Source: Streptomyces sp. NRRL WC-3618
GTDB lineage: Bacteria > Actinomycetota > Actinomycetes > Streptomycetales > Streptomycetaceae
Direction of reading: 5' to 3'
DNA: 25,457 bases
NCBI RefSeq assembly: GCF_001280005.1
Contig: NZ_LGDW01000020.1
Location: 1-25,457 of the forward strand
The notes beneath the pieces were generated by a model. The model ran no database searches and had not been told where the DNA came from. It worked only from the letters and a program-made list of their open reading frames with translations. The translations under genes and the position numbers were made by a program. Below, piece after piece: positions 7,980 to 17,132 of the stretch (position 1 is its first letter; each line of letters starts with the position of its first letter).

Positions 7980-9182
7980 TCAGGGCCGCTCGCGCGACGC
8001 CGGAGTGCTTCGGGCCAGCGAGTCGATGATCACCGCGGTGATCAGCACCCCGCCGGTGATCATGAACTGGACGGCGGTCTCGACGCCCAGCAGTGCCATG
8101 CCCGAGGCGATCGACTGGATGACGAGCACCCCAAGCAGCGCGGACCAGGTCGAACCACGCCCCCCGAACAGGCTGGTGCCGCCGATGACGGCGGCGGCGA
8201 CGGCGTTGATCAGCAGCATGCCGGTGCCCGAGACCTGGCTCGCCGAGGTGAACCGCGACGCGACGAACAGCCCGCCGAACGCGGCCAGCGTCCCCGCCAC
8301 CATGAACACCGAGACCCGTACGAGCGTCACGTCCACGCCCGCTCGCCGGGCGGCCTCCACGCCGCCGCCCAGGGCGAGGACCTGCCGGCCGTAGCGAGTG
8401 CGGCGCAGCAGGAGATCCGAGGAGACGAGGACGCCGAGGAAGATAAGGAGCGCCAACGGGATCCCCTCGAAACGGTCCAGTACGGCGACGGTGCTGAACG
8501 CGACGACCGCGAGCAGTGCCGTACGGGCCCAGATCCCACCCACCGGCCGGCACGGCATCCCGGCGGCGGCGCGGCGGCCGCGGTCGCGGAGGGAGACGAG
8601 CAGGTACGCGGCCGTGCAGAGCGCCGCGAGACCGTAGGTGAAGCCGGGGGCGCTGTAGTAGCGGCTGGTCAGCGCGGCGACCAGCCCGTCCTCGCTGAAG
8701 TGGATGGTGCTGTCAGGCCCGAGCAGGAGGATCATCAGACCGCTCCAGGCCAGCAGCCCGGCGAGGGTGACGACGAACGCGGGTACGTGGAACTTGGCGA
8801 ACAGGAACCCGTGGAGGGCCCCGATCGCCGTACCGCAGATCACCGCGAGGATCACGGCGAGCCATTCGGCCATGCCGACGTTCACGTTCAGCGCCGCGAA
8901 CATCGCGCCCGCCAGCCCGGCCAGCGCGCCCACGGAAAGATCGATCTCGCCGATCAGCAGCACGAAGACGATGCCGACGGCGACCATGCCGGTCCCGACG
9001 ATGTCCACGCTGAGGACGGAGAGGTTGCGCGGGGAGAGGAACCTTTCGTTGAGGCACTGGAAGACCACCCAGATCACGGCGAGAGCGAGCAGCACCGGGG
9101 CAGGCCCGAGCCCCCCTTTGCGCACCCTGCGGCGCACGGCGTCGGCGCCCGCCACGAGACGGGGCTTCATGTTCACGGCCAC
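7980..9182 (-). CDS. Sugar ABC transporter permease, XylH/RbsC-like
   Basis: Encodes up to 400 aa and is highly hydrophobic, with about 8-10 membrane spans. The branched-chain/ribose permease family signature GEIDLSVGALAGLAG is at about 78-92, and the conserved NAVAAAVIGGTSLFGGRGS lies near the C-terminal third. It would form the membrane channel for the substrate delivered by the XylF-like lipoprotein. Three starts are possible: GTG 9182, GTG 9176 (a GTGA overlap with the ATPase stop) and ATG 9170 (2 bases after it). All imply translational coupling to the ATPase gene. It is the last gene of a three-gene operon and a hairpin follows. Substrate is probably a pentose such as xylose, inferred from the binding protein. 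Confidence 0.9.
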   Translation of the reverse strand: MAVNMKPRLVAGADAVRRRVRKGGLGPAPVLLALAVIWVVFQCLNERFLSPRNLSVLSVDIVGTGMVAVGIVFVLLIGEIDLSVGALAGLAGAMFAALNVNVGMAEWLAVILAVICGTAIGALHGFLFAKFHVPAFVVTLAGLLAWSGLMILLLGPDSTIHFSEDGLVAALTSRYYSAPGFTYGLAALCTAAYLLVSLRDRGRRAAAGMPCRPVGGIWARTALLAVVAFSTVAVLDRFEGIPLALLIFLGVLVSSDLLLRRTRYGRQVLALGGGVEAARRAGVDVTLVRVSVFMVAGTLAAFGGLFVASRFTSASQVSGTGMLLINAVAAAVIGGTSLFGGRGSTWSALLGVLVIQSIASGMALLGVETAVQFMITGGVLITAVIIDSLARSTPASRERP

Positions 9183-9949
9183 ATCTCGTCCGGGGGCGAG
9201 CGGTGGGCGACGGCGTGGTCGGACGCACCGGTGATGGAGGAGATGATCTGCTCCTGGGAGGTGGTGTTCACGTCGAAGAGCCCGTTGTTGCGGCCCAGGC
9301 GCAGCACGGCGACCCGGTCGGCGACGGCCTTGATGTCACTCATGTTGTGGCTGATGAGAAGCACCCCGAGCCCTTGGTCGCGCAGTTCCTCGATCAGGTC
9401 GAGGAGCTGGTTGGTCTGCTGGATGCCCAGGGAGGCGGTGGGCTCGTCGAGCAGGAGCAGCCGGGGCGAGCCAAGGAAGGAACGGGTGATCGCGACGACC
9501 TGCCGCTGACCGCCGGAGAGGCTGGCGAGCGGCACCCGCACATCGGGGATCCGGATGGACAGGGTGTGCAGCAGCTCGCGGGTCCGGCGTTCCATCTCGA
9601 CCTCGTCGAGGACGCCGAAGCGGTGGATCTCCCGGCCGAGGAAGAGATTGGCGACGACGTCGAGGTTCTCGCACATCGCGAGGTCCTGGTAGACGGTGGC
9701 GATCCCGAGGCCGCTGGCGTCCTGGGGCCGCCTGATCTGTACGGCGCTGCCCTGCCACTCGATGACCCCCTTGTCGGGGGGACCGACCCCCGAGATCACC
9801 TTGACCAGGGTGGACTTGCCGGCGGCGTTGTCACCGACGAGGGCGACCACCTCCCCGGCCCGGATCTCGAGTTCGATGTCGACCAGCGCCTGTACGGCGG
9901 CGAACCGTTTGGAGACGCCTCGCAGCGCCAGCAGGGGCTGACCGGGCAC
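9173..9949 (-). CDS. Sugar ABC transporter ATPase, single-domain XylG/RbsA type
   Basis: Encodes 258 aa from GTG 9949, with GGAGGT 5 bases upstream. All nucleotide-binding elements are visible: Walker A GDNAAGKST (39-47), Q-loop at YQDLAMCENLDVVANLFLG (87-105), signature LSGGQRQ (144-150), Walker B LLLLDEP (164-170) and H-loop His201 in LLISHNM. Classical RbsA/XylG proteins have two fused ATPase domains (about 500 aa). This one has a single domain, as many actinobacterial members do, so the transporter would use a homodimer. It lies between the binding protein and the permease and overlaps or abuts the permease start. Confidence 0.92.
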   Translation of the reverse strand: MPGQPLLALRGVSKRFAAVQALVDIELEIRAGEVVALVGDNAAGKSTLVKVISGVGPPDKGVIEWQGSAVQIRRPQDASGLGIATVYQDLAMCENLDVVANLFLGREIHRFGVLDEVEMERRTRELLHTLSIRIPDVRVPLASLSGGQRQVVAITRSFLGSPRLLLLDEPTASLGIQQTNQLLDLIEELRDQGLGVLLISHNMSDIKAVADRVAVLRLGRNNGLFDVNTTSQEQIISSITGASDHAVAHRSPPDEMWP

Positions 9950-9983
9950 GGGTCACCTCCTTCCCCGAGAGAACGGAACCTGG

Positions 9984-11087
9984 TCAGGTGAGGCCGGCCC
10001 GGTCACAGGCGGGCCTCAGGGCCGGGGTGCAGATCTGCTCGACGGTGTACAGACCGTCCTTCACCAGCGTGTCCTCGATATTGCCGACCGTCACCGGGAC
10101 GGACGGCAGCAGGACCGCCGGGATGTCCTTCGTCGTCGGACTGTCGATACCGCCGGTGGCGATGGACCCGACCTTCTCACCGCGCCCGAGGGCGACGGCC
10201 ATCTCGACGGTGGCGTCGGTCGCGCGCTTGTAGGGCTTGTACACGGTCATGTACTGCGTGCCCCTGACGATCCGCTGTACGGCCATGAGGTCGGCGTCCT
10301 GGCCGGTGATCGGGGGCGGCTTCGCGACGTTGGCGGCCTTGAACGCGGCGACCACGGCGCCGGCCATGCTGTCGTTGGCGGACAGCACGCCGTCGATGTT
10401 CTCGGCGCCCAGGGCGGAGATGGCGCTGGTCATGTTGTCGTAGGCGTTCTCGGGCCGCCATCCGACGGTGTCGTACGACTTGCCGATCGTCACCTTGCCC
10501 TTGAGCACGGCGAGGGCGCCTTGCTTGAACCACGCGGAGTTGGGGTCGGTGGTGGCCCCGTTCATCATGACGATCCGCCGACCGTCCCCCCTGGCACTCA
10601 TGGCCTTGAGCAGCGCCTCGCCCTGGAGCCGCCCGACCTTGTCCCCGTCGAAGGTCACGTACCCGGAGATCGGCCCCTCCGCGAGCCGGTCGTAGGCGAC
10701 GACCGGAATGCCCGCCCGGTGCGCTGCCTCGACGGACGGACGCATCAGCTTGGGGTCGACGGCGGCGAGGATGATCACGTCCACACCCCGGGTGATCATG
10801 GCCTCGAACTGCTGCTGCTGAACCGTGGGGTCGGAGGTGGCGGCGACGGTCGCGGCGGGACACTCCGGGCACACCACCTTGACCTGCTTCTCGATCAGCG
10901 GCCGGTCGAACCGCCCGAACCGGGAGTCACCGCCCCCGGGCATCAGTACCCCGACGTTGATGCTGTCCCCTCCGCCACCGCCGCCCCCGTCTCCGCTTCC
11001 GCAGGCCCCGGCGAGGCTCAGAGCGGCGGCGACCGCTACGGCGAGGACCCCGCGTTTCATGGCTGGAAGACCGGCACCGAGACCCAT
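9984..11087 (-). CDS. Sugar ABC transporter substrate-binding lipoprotein, XylF-like
   Basis: Encodes 367 aa from ATG 11087, which follows AAAAGGGA at 5 bases. An ATG at 11060 has no ribosome site. The signal sequence KRGVLAVAVAAALSLAGAC ends at lipid-anchored Cys29, with a slightly atypical AGA before the Cys, then a Gly-rich linker. The periplasmic-binding-protein type 1 fold has family landmarks: AYDRLAEGPISGYVTFD (131-147), a hinge region with SANDSMAG (236-243), ITGQDADLMAVQRI (260-273) and QYMTVYKPYK (278-287). These last two are characteristic of the xylose-binding XylF/ChvE-type subgroup. It captures an extracellular sugar and passes it to the downstream ATPase and permease. Exact sugar not proven. 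Confidence 0.9.
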   Translation of the reverse strand: MGLGAGLPAMKRGVLAVAVAAALSLAGACGSGDGGGGGGGDSINVGVLMPGGGDSRFGRFDRPLIEKQVKVVCPECPAATVAATSDPTVQQQQFEAMITRGVDVIILAAVDPKLMRPSVEAAHRAGIPVVAYDRLAEGPISGYVTFDGDKVGRLQGEALLKAMSARGDGRRIVMMNGATTDPNSAWFKQGALAVLKGKVTIGKSYDTVGWRPENAYDNMTSAISALGAENIDGVLSANDSMAGAVVAAFKAANVAKPPPITGQDADLMAVQRIVRGTQYMTVYKPYKRATDATVEMAVALGRGEKVGSIATGGIDSPTTKDIPAVLLPSVPVTVGNIEDTLVKDGLYTVEQICTPALRPACDRAGLT

Positions 11088-11157
11088 GGTCGTCCCTTTT
11101 CGGAGTTATGTGAACTTCGAGCCCAGCGTAGCCAAGCTGCCGCAGCCGCGCTCGGAA

Positions 11158-11223
11158 CGATCAGAGGCACAGGAACGATCAGAGGCACAGGACGGAGGTA
11201 CCGGCCGATCAGAGGCGCAGGAC
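11158..11223 (-). repeat. Three copies of an 18-bp unit around the phosphatase stop codon
   Basis: The unit CGATCAGAGGCRCAGGAM occurs at 11158-11175, 11176-11193 (back to back) and 11206-11223. The third copy contains the stop codon and last codons of the PAS-SpoIIE gene (stop 11209-11211); the other two lie in the spacer just past it. Each differs from the coding copy by one or two bases. This looks like local duplication of a gene end. Confidence 0.85.
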
Positions 11224-12438
11224 GATCAGGGCGGTGTCGTCGGTGTTGCCGGCGGGCGGCAGCAGGTCGGTCAGGAGCGCGTCGGCCAGGGCCTCGGGAT
11301 CCGCGTGCCGGTGCCGGGTGAGGGAGTCGGCGAGGCGGGCCAGACCGGCGTCGATGTCCTCGTCATGGCGTTCGATCAGACCGTCGGTGTACAGGACGAG
11401 GACGGAGCCCTCGGTGAACGGCGCACGGGCCTGGGGGCGGGGGACCCGCTCGGGCCGGGCGCCGAGCGACGGGTCCGTGGCCTGGTCGAGGAAGGTGACC
11501 GTGCCGTCGGGGTGCACGAGAGCCGGCGGCGGGTGGCCGGCGCAGCTGTAGGTGATGGTGTTGCTGTCCCAGCCGATGAAGGTCGTCACGACGCTGGTCG
11601 ACTCGGCGCCCTCCACGGAGCGGGCGTACAGGTCGAGGGCGTCCAGGGCCTGGGCGGGCCCGTCCGCCAGACGGGTGGCCCCGCTCAGCGCGCTGCGCAA
11701 CTGCCCCATGACGCAGGCGGCCGCCAGTCCATGGCCGACGACGTCGCCGACGGCGACCGCGAGGCTCCCGCCGGGCAGATCGACCAGGTCGTACCAGTCG
11801 CCGCACACGTTCAGCGTGCCGACGGCGGGCTGGTAACGCACGGCCACCGCGTGCGGCCCGGTCGGGCCCGGCGGAGGCAGCATCGCCGCCTGCAGGGCCA
11901 GCGCGACCTCGCGTTCCCGGGCATGCGCCGTACGCAGCCGCTCGTTGACCCCCTGCAGCTCGCGGGCCCGGGTGTACAGCCCGGCCTCCAGCGCCCCGGC
12001 ACCGCTGTCACCGCCCTGAAGGCCGAAGGCGCGGATGAACTCGGTGACCTCCTCCACCCGGTGCACCACCAGCACGACCTTCCCGTCGGGGCCGAGGACC
12101 GGGGCGTTGACCGGGCTCCAGTAGTGCTCCTGCCAGTGGCCGGGCCGTGCGGGGTCCTCGATGTCGTAGCGGATCAGCGCCATCGTCTCCCGCTCGCCGG
12201 TGGCCACCGTACGGAGCATCGACGTCTCGGTCTCCCGCATGCCGGTCGAGGCCGGGTCCTCGGGATTCTCGGGGAAGACGTCGAAGATGTAGCGGCCCCG
12301 CAACTGTTCACGGGTACGTCCGGACAGCCGTACGAAGTCGTCGTTGGCGTCGACGTACACCAGCTCAGGGGTGAGCAGGGCCATCATGCCGGGCAGGGCC
12401 CGGAAGACCGCCGCGTAGTCGACCTGCGGTTCCCTCAT
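11209..12438 (-). CDS. PAS domain-containing SpoIIE/PP2C-type serine phosphatase
   Basis: Encodes 409 aa from ATG 12438. A longer open frame exists upstream, but it lacks protein character and the ATG begins the conserved MREPQVDYAAVFRALPG segment. A PAS sensor spans residues about 7-135 (LVYVDANDDFVRLSGRTREQ, then HWQEHYWSPVNAPVLGPDGK). A coiled linker follows at about 150-187 (AREREVALALQAAMLPPP). The phosphatase domain has its metal aspartates in VCGDWYDLVD (Asp214, Asp217), VGDVVGHGLAAA (Asp232), YTDGLIE (Asp352) and NTDDTALIVL (Asp400, Asp401). It should dephosphorylate a phospho-serine anti-sigma antagonist in response to a PAS signal; its partner is not in the window. Ribosome site weak. 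Confidence 0.9.
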   Translation of the reverse strand: MREPQVDYAAVFRALPGMMALLTPELVYVDANDDFVRLSGRTREQLRGRYIFDVFPENPEDPASTGMRETETSMLRTVATGERETMALIRYDIEDPARPGHWQEHYWSPVNAPVLGPDGKVVLVVHRVEEVTEFIRAFGLQGGDSGAGALEAGLYTRARELQGVNERLRTAHAREREVALALQAAMLPPPGPTGPHAVAVRYQPAVGTLNVCGDWYDLVDLPGGSLAVAVGDVVGHGLAAACVMGQLRSALSGATRLADGPAQALDALDLYARSVEGAESTSVVTTFIGWDSNTITYSCAGHPPPALVHPDGTVTFLDQATDPSLGARPERVPRPQARAPFTEGSVLVLYTDGLIERHDEDIDAGLARLADSLTRHRHADPEALADALLTDLLPPAGNTDDTALIVLRL

Positions 12439-12528
12439 GACCTGCCTGTCTGCCGTGCCGTCCGCTTCGGTGCCGAGCGATGCCGTGCCGTTCCACGATA
12501 GAAGCGAAAACGGTCCGGGGCGTCGGCA

Positions 12529-12559
12529 TTGCGTTCCGTACGGTGCCGGGTGAGATACT
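12529..12559 (+). promoter_or_regulatory. Candidate promoter of the plus-strand ABC ATPase gene
   Basis: TTGCGT at 12529-12534 and GATACT at 12554-12559 are separated by 19 bp, a little long. TG two bases before the GATACT makes an extended -10. It lies about 38 bases upstream of the ATPase start. Proposed by eye only. Confidence 0.3.
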
Positions 12560-12596
12560 TGCGCGCCGCGAAATCGGCGAAGCATACGGGGGCGCG

Positions 12597-13289
<693 letters not shown>

Positions 13290-13332
13290 GCCCAGTCGGG
13301 CGGCGCTTCCCCCGGGAGTTCGGAGTTCGGAG

Positions 13333-14286
13333 TCAGCGGTCCGACTCGTCCGGGCGTACGGCGATGTGGTCGGGTTCCAGTTCCAGGGCGACGCGGTCGC
13401 GCATCCCCAGGGCGCGGGTGTACTCGGCGGGGAGCTGGAGGCGGCCGGCCCGGTCGAGCATGGCGTATTCGCGGGCGACCAGGTTCTCCTGACCGGTGGC
13501 GGAGTCGACTTCGCTGTGGCGCAGGACCTCCGTCGACGTACGGCCGTCCCGGATGGCGACCGTACGGCGGACCTCACTGGCGACGGACTGGTCGTGGGTG
13601 ACGATCACGATGGTGGTCCCCAGCTCCTCGTTGGCGGTGCGGAACGCGGCGAAGACCTGTTCGGCGGTGTGGGAGTCGAGTTCACCGGTGGGCTCGTCGG
13701 CGAGCAGGACCGCCGGATCGCCCGCGAGGGCGACCGCGAGAGCGACGCGCTGCTGCTGGCCGCCGGACATCTGGTACGGCCGACGGTCGCGGCACTCGGC
13801 GACCTCCAGCAGGCCGAGGAGCTCCATGGCGCGCTCGGCCCTGGCCCGGCGCCGGCCCCCGGTGCGGGCCAACTGCAGGGGCAGGGCGACGTTCTGAGCC
13901 GCCGTGAGATAGGGCAGGAGATTGCGGGAGGTCTGCTGCCAGACGAAGCCGACGGTCTTACGGCGGTAGGCGAGGCGTTCCCTGGACGACATCGTGACCA
14001 GGTCGTGGTCGGCGACCCGGGCCGCGCCGGCGGTGGGCTTGTCCAGCCCGGCCAGGATGTTCATGAGGGTGGACTTGCCGCTGCCGGAGGCACCGACCAG
14101 GGCCATCAACTCCCCCTTGCGCACCAGGAGATCGAGGCCTTGCAGGGCCTGCACCTCGATGCCGTCGGCGGAGAAGATCCGGACCAGCCGGTCGCAGGTG
14201 ATCAGGGCGTCGTGACCGTAGACGGCGGCGTTCCGCTCGGCGCGGGCACGGTCGGTGAGCTCGTGGAACGTCGGGCTGCTGGTCAT
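13333..14286 (-). CDS. ABC transporter ATPase with C-terminal AbrB/SpoVT-like tail
   Basis: Encodes 317 aa from ATG 14286, with AGGAG 8 bases upstream. Residues 28-255 form a LolD/MacB-type ATPase: Walker A GASGSGKST (65-73), Q-loop FVWQQTSRNLLPYLT (114-128), signature MSGGQQQR (173-180), Walker B VLLADEPTG (193-201), His231. After a short linker, residues 273-313 (YAMLDRAGRLQLPAEYTRAL, then GMRDRVALELEPDHIAVRP) have the LDxxGRxxLPxxxxxxLG/RVxLE pattern of swapped-hairpin AbrB/SpoVT/MraZ DNA-binding domains. The tail adds about 70 residues to a normal 230-residue ATPase. It is the third gene of the FtsX operon. Whether the tail binds DNA or only dimerises is open. Confidence 0.88.
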   Translation of the reverse strand: MTSSPTFHELTDRARAERNAAVYGHDALITCDRLVRIFSADGIEVQALQGLDLLVRKGELMALVGASGSGKSTLMNILAGLDKPTAGAARVADHDLVTMSSRERLAYRRKTVGFVWQQTSRNLLPYLTAAQNVALPLQLARTGGRRRARAERAMELLGLLEVAECRDRRPYQMSGGQQQRVALAVALAGDPAVLLADEPTGELDSHTAEQVFAAFRTANEELGTTIVIVTHDQSVASEVRRTVAIRDGRTSTEVLRHSEVDSATGQENLVAREYAMLDRAGRLQLPAEYTRALGMRDRVALELEPDHIAVRPDESDR

Positions 14287-14384
14287 CGGCTGCTCCTGGG
14301 CGGACTGGTGGAGAGAGGGACGTGGGCCGGTGCCGTGAGGGGGCTTGGTCTACGGGTGGTGCTCACCGTCTCTGTGCTCACTGT

Positions 14385-17132
14385 CTACTCGTCCCCCATC
14401 CTCAGTTCGCGCACCGAGCCGCGCCGGCTGGTCCACCAGGCCTGGCCGGCGGGCACCCCGACGGCCAGCAGCAGCACGGTGAGCGCCGGAACCGCCAGCG
14501 ACAGCGGATCGGTGCGCAGCGCGACCCCCTCCACGGCGGACGACGAGGCCAGGGCGATGGTCGTGAGGTCGACGCCGGGTGACAGCAGGTGGATGCCGGC
14601 CCAGCCGGTCAGCAGACCGCCCGCCGCCGCCAGGAACGCCTGCGGGAGGGCCGTCAGGATCAGCAGTCGGCGCCCCTGGGACCGGTTCATGCCCATCGTG
14701 CGCAACCGGGCGAGCAGGGCGCCGCGTTCGGGCGCGGTGCGCAGCACGGTCAGCAGCAGGGTGAGGACCGCGTACCCGGCGCTCGCGCCGACCGCGACGC
14801 CGTACAGGCGTTCGGCGCCGGACTGGAGGGGTGAGTCGACGTGCCGGGCGCGTTCCTCGGCGCGCAGCCGGACGGTCGCCGTGGTGCCTTCCGCCGCCGA
14901 GCGCAGCGTCCGGCCGTTCAGGGCGTCACCGGTCAGCAGCAGGGTCGTCGTACGGGCCATGCCGCGCGGCAGACCGGCGCGGTCCACGATCAGGAAGTCG
15001 TCGCCGATCACCGCCGGCGTACTCTCCCGGACCAGGACGATCCGGACGGTGACGGAGGAGCCGTCCGGGAGCAGGACGACGTAGGGGCCGGTGCCGTACT
15101 CCTCGGCCACGCGAGCTGAGGCCAGCGCGGGCAGCGGCCGGTCGGCGCCGCCCGCCGTACCGGCGCCCTTCTGCCGGAGGCTCGCCGCGTCGAACGACCC
15201 CATTTCCGTGCGCTGCGACAGCTGTGCGTAGGCGTCGGGGTCCACACCGGCCAGCGGCACCTGCTGGCCGCCCTGTTGCGGCTTCGCCTCGTCGATGACG
15301 CTCGCCGCCGTCAGGCCCCGTACGCCGGGCAGCCGCCGGACGCGGTCGGGCAGGGCCTCGGGGAGGCTGCCGCCGGCGGTGGTGTCGATACGGCCGTCGG
15401 CGCCCACGGCGACCAGCGCGGCCCGGTCGCGGGCCGCCGTGACCCCGGCCAGGACCGAGCCGCCGAACGCGGCCGTGGTCAGGGCGGTGAGCAGGGCCAG
15501 CAGCGGCAGCACCGCGAAGCCGGGGGCGCGCGCCACCTGGGCCAGCGCCAGCGGAATCACCGGGCCGCGCAGGCGCGTGGTCGCCCTGCTCAGCGCCCGC
15601 ATCGGCAGGGGGTGCAGACGGGCCAGCAGCAGAGCCGCGACCACGCCCGTGAGCACCGGGGCGGCGGCGACCAGACCGGTGCTGCCGGATCCCTGCCGGC
15701 GCAGTGCGGCGACCGCCCCCGACGCGATGACCAGCACGGTCAGTTCGGCCACCGTACGGCGCCGTGACGGCCGGGCGGAGGCGGAGTCCTCCCGGTCGTC
15801 GTGCATCCGTACCGTGCGGTGCGCGAGCACGCCGCGCAGCGGAAGCGCGACGCAGCCGAGCAGGGTGACGGCGAGGGCGGCGGCGACGGCGGGCGCGGTG
15901 CGGGCACCGGGCAGGACGAGCAGGGCGGCGGTCAGTCCGAGGGCGCCGGCCGGCACGGCCACCGCCGCCGTCTCCGCCAGCAGCCGAAGGGCGAGGCCGG
16001 GCAGCGAGGCGCCACGGGCACGCAGCAGGGCCAGCTCCGCGCGCCGGCGGTCGGCTGCCACCCCGCCGGCCATGACCAGGACGATCACGGCGAGGGTGCC
16101 GGTGCCGACGGCGGCCAGGAGAAGCAGCGGGTCGATTCCCGACCGCAGTCCGGCATGGTCGGCGAGGACCCCGTCGAGACTCGTCACGGCCTCCAGACGC
16201 GGGTCGCCCCCCTCCCGCAGGCGCTGCACCCCCGGCCCCGACTCGAGGGCGGCGACGGCGGACGCCAGCCGGTCGAGATCACGGCCGTGCAGGGCGGTGA
16301 CGTCGGGGGCCACCTGCCAGTAACGGTGCGGCATGCCGGGGGAGCTCAGGAGGGCCGGGCCGGCGTCGGGGGCGAGGAGCAGGCCGCCGAGCCAGTAGAC
16401 GTCCGTGACCGCGCTGCCGGGCTGACGGCTCAGGGCGGGGGTGCGCAGCAGCGGCAGTGCCGACCAGTAGGCGCCCGCAGGGGTGCGCGGGACGACGATC
16501 CCGGTGATCCGGACGGTGAGCGTGGCGCCCGGCGCCCCCGGCAGGTGGATCACCGAGCCCACCCGGATGTGGAGCGTGCGCGCGGTGGCGGCGGTGACGG
16601 CGGCTTCGACCCGCTCGGTCGTCGCGGTCACCGGTTCGCCCGTGGTGCGCGGCAGCCGGCCCGCGCTGATCCGGGCGTGGGAGGCCAGGCCCTGCTGGGC
16701 GGCGAGCACCAGTTGGGCGGGTATGCCGGCGGGCTGGGGAAGCCAGGGGTCGGACGCGTCCATGCCGATGGTCGTCCGTACGCCGTACGACGACTGCGCG
16801 GGGTCGGCGACCAGCGGCGCCCGCACGGCGGCGAGCACCTTGGCCCGCGCCGCGGTCAGCGGACCGGGGCGCAGGGCGGCCTCCGCCTCCTGCGCCGTGT
16901 CCGTCCACGGCGGCGGGGCGTCCACCTGCACGGTCGTCCGGTCGGGAGAGGCCTGTTCGACCGCCCGGCGCAGTCCCGCGTCCGCGTACCGGTCGACGGC
17001 ACGCGGGTACGCGGCGGCCAGCGCGGCGGTCACCGCCACCAGCAGCGCGAGGGCCACGGACGTACCGGCGAAGGCCCTGAGCCGGGCCCGTATCCCGGCT
17101 CGTACCTGCGGCAGCACCGGCTGCGGGGTCAC
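14385..17132 (-). CDS. FtsX-like permease family protein (second permease)
   Basis: Encodes 915 aa from GTG 17132, which overlaps the stop of the upstream permease as GTGA; reading further upstream in this frame would run antisense-like through that gene and is not protein-like. It has about ten predicted membrane spans: one near residue 22 (TSVALALLVAVTAALAAAYP), a large extracellular domain of about 300 residues, a central cluster (LLLLAAVGTGTLAVIVLVMA and on), a second extracellular domain, and a C-terminal group ending in PALTVLLLAVGVPAGQAWW. This is the double-FtsX layout. A cytoplasmic REDSASARPSRRR loop is charged. It forms a transporter with the first permease and the ATPase below. 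Exported substrate unknown. Confidence 0.88.
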   Translation of the reverse strand: MTPQPVLPQVRAGIRARLRAFAGTSVALALLVAVTAALAAAYPRAVDRYADAGLRRAVEQASPDRTTVQVDAPPPWTDTAQEAEAALRPGPLTAARAKVLAAVRAPLVADPAQSSYGVRTTIGMDASDPWLPQPAGIPAQLVLAAQQGLASHARISAGRLPRTTGEPVTATTERVEAAVTAATARTLHIRVGSVIHLPGAPGATLTVRITGIVVPRTPAGAYWSALPLLRTPALSRQPGSAVTDVYWLGGLLLAPDAGPALLSSPGMPHRYWQVAPDVTALHGRDLDRLASAVAALESGPGVQRLREGGDPRLEAVTSLDGVLADHAGLRSGIDPLLLLAAVGTGTLAVIVLVMAGGVAADRRRAELALLRARGASLPGLALRLLAETAAVAVPAGALGLTAALLVLPGARTAPAVAAALAVTLLGCVALPLRGVLAHRTVRMHDDREDSASARPSRRRTVAELTVLVIASGAVAALRRQGSGSTGLVAAAPVLTGVVAALLLARLHPLPMRALSRATTRLRGPVIPLALAQVARAPGFAVLPLLALLTALTTAAFGGSVLAGVTAARDRAALVAVGADGRIDTTAGGSLPEALPDRVRRLPGVRGLTAASVIDEAKPQQGGQQVPLAGVDPDAYAQLSQRTEMGSFDAASLRQKGAGTAGGADRPLPALASARVAEEYGTGPYVVLLPDGSSVTVRIVLVRESTPAVIGDDFLIVDRAGLPRGMARTTTLLLTGDALNGRTLRSAAEGTTATVRLRAEERARHVDSPLQSGAERLYGVAVGASAGYAVLTLLLTVLRTAPERGALLARLRTMGMNRSQGRRLLILTALPQAFLAAAGGLLTGWAGIHLLSPGVDLTTIALASSSAVEGVALRTDPLSLAVPALTVLLLAVGVPAGQAWWTSRRGSVRELRMGDE

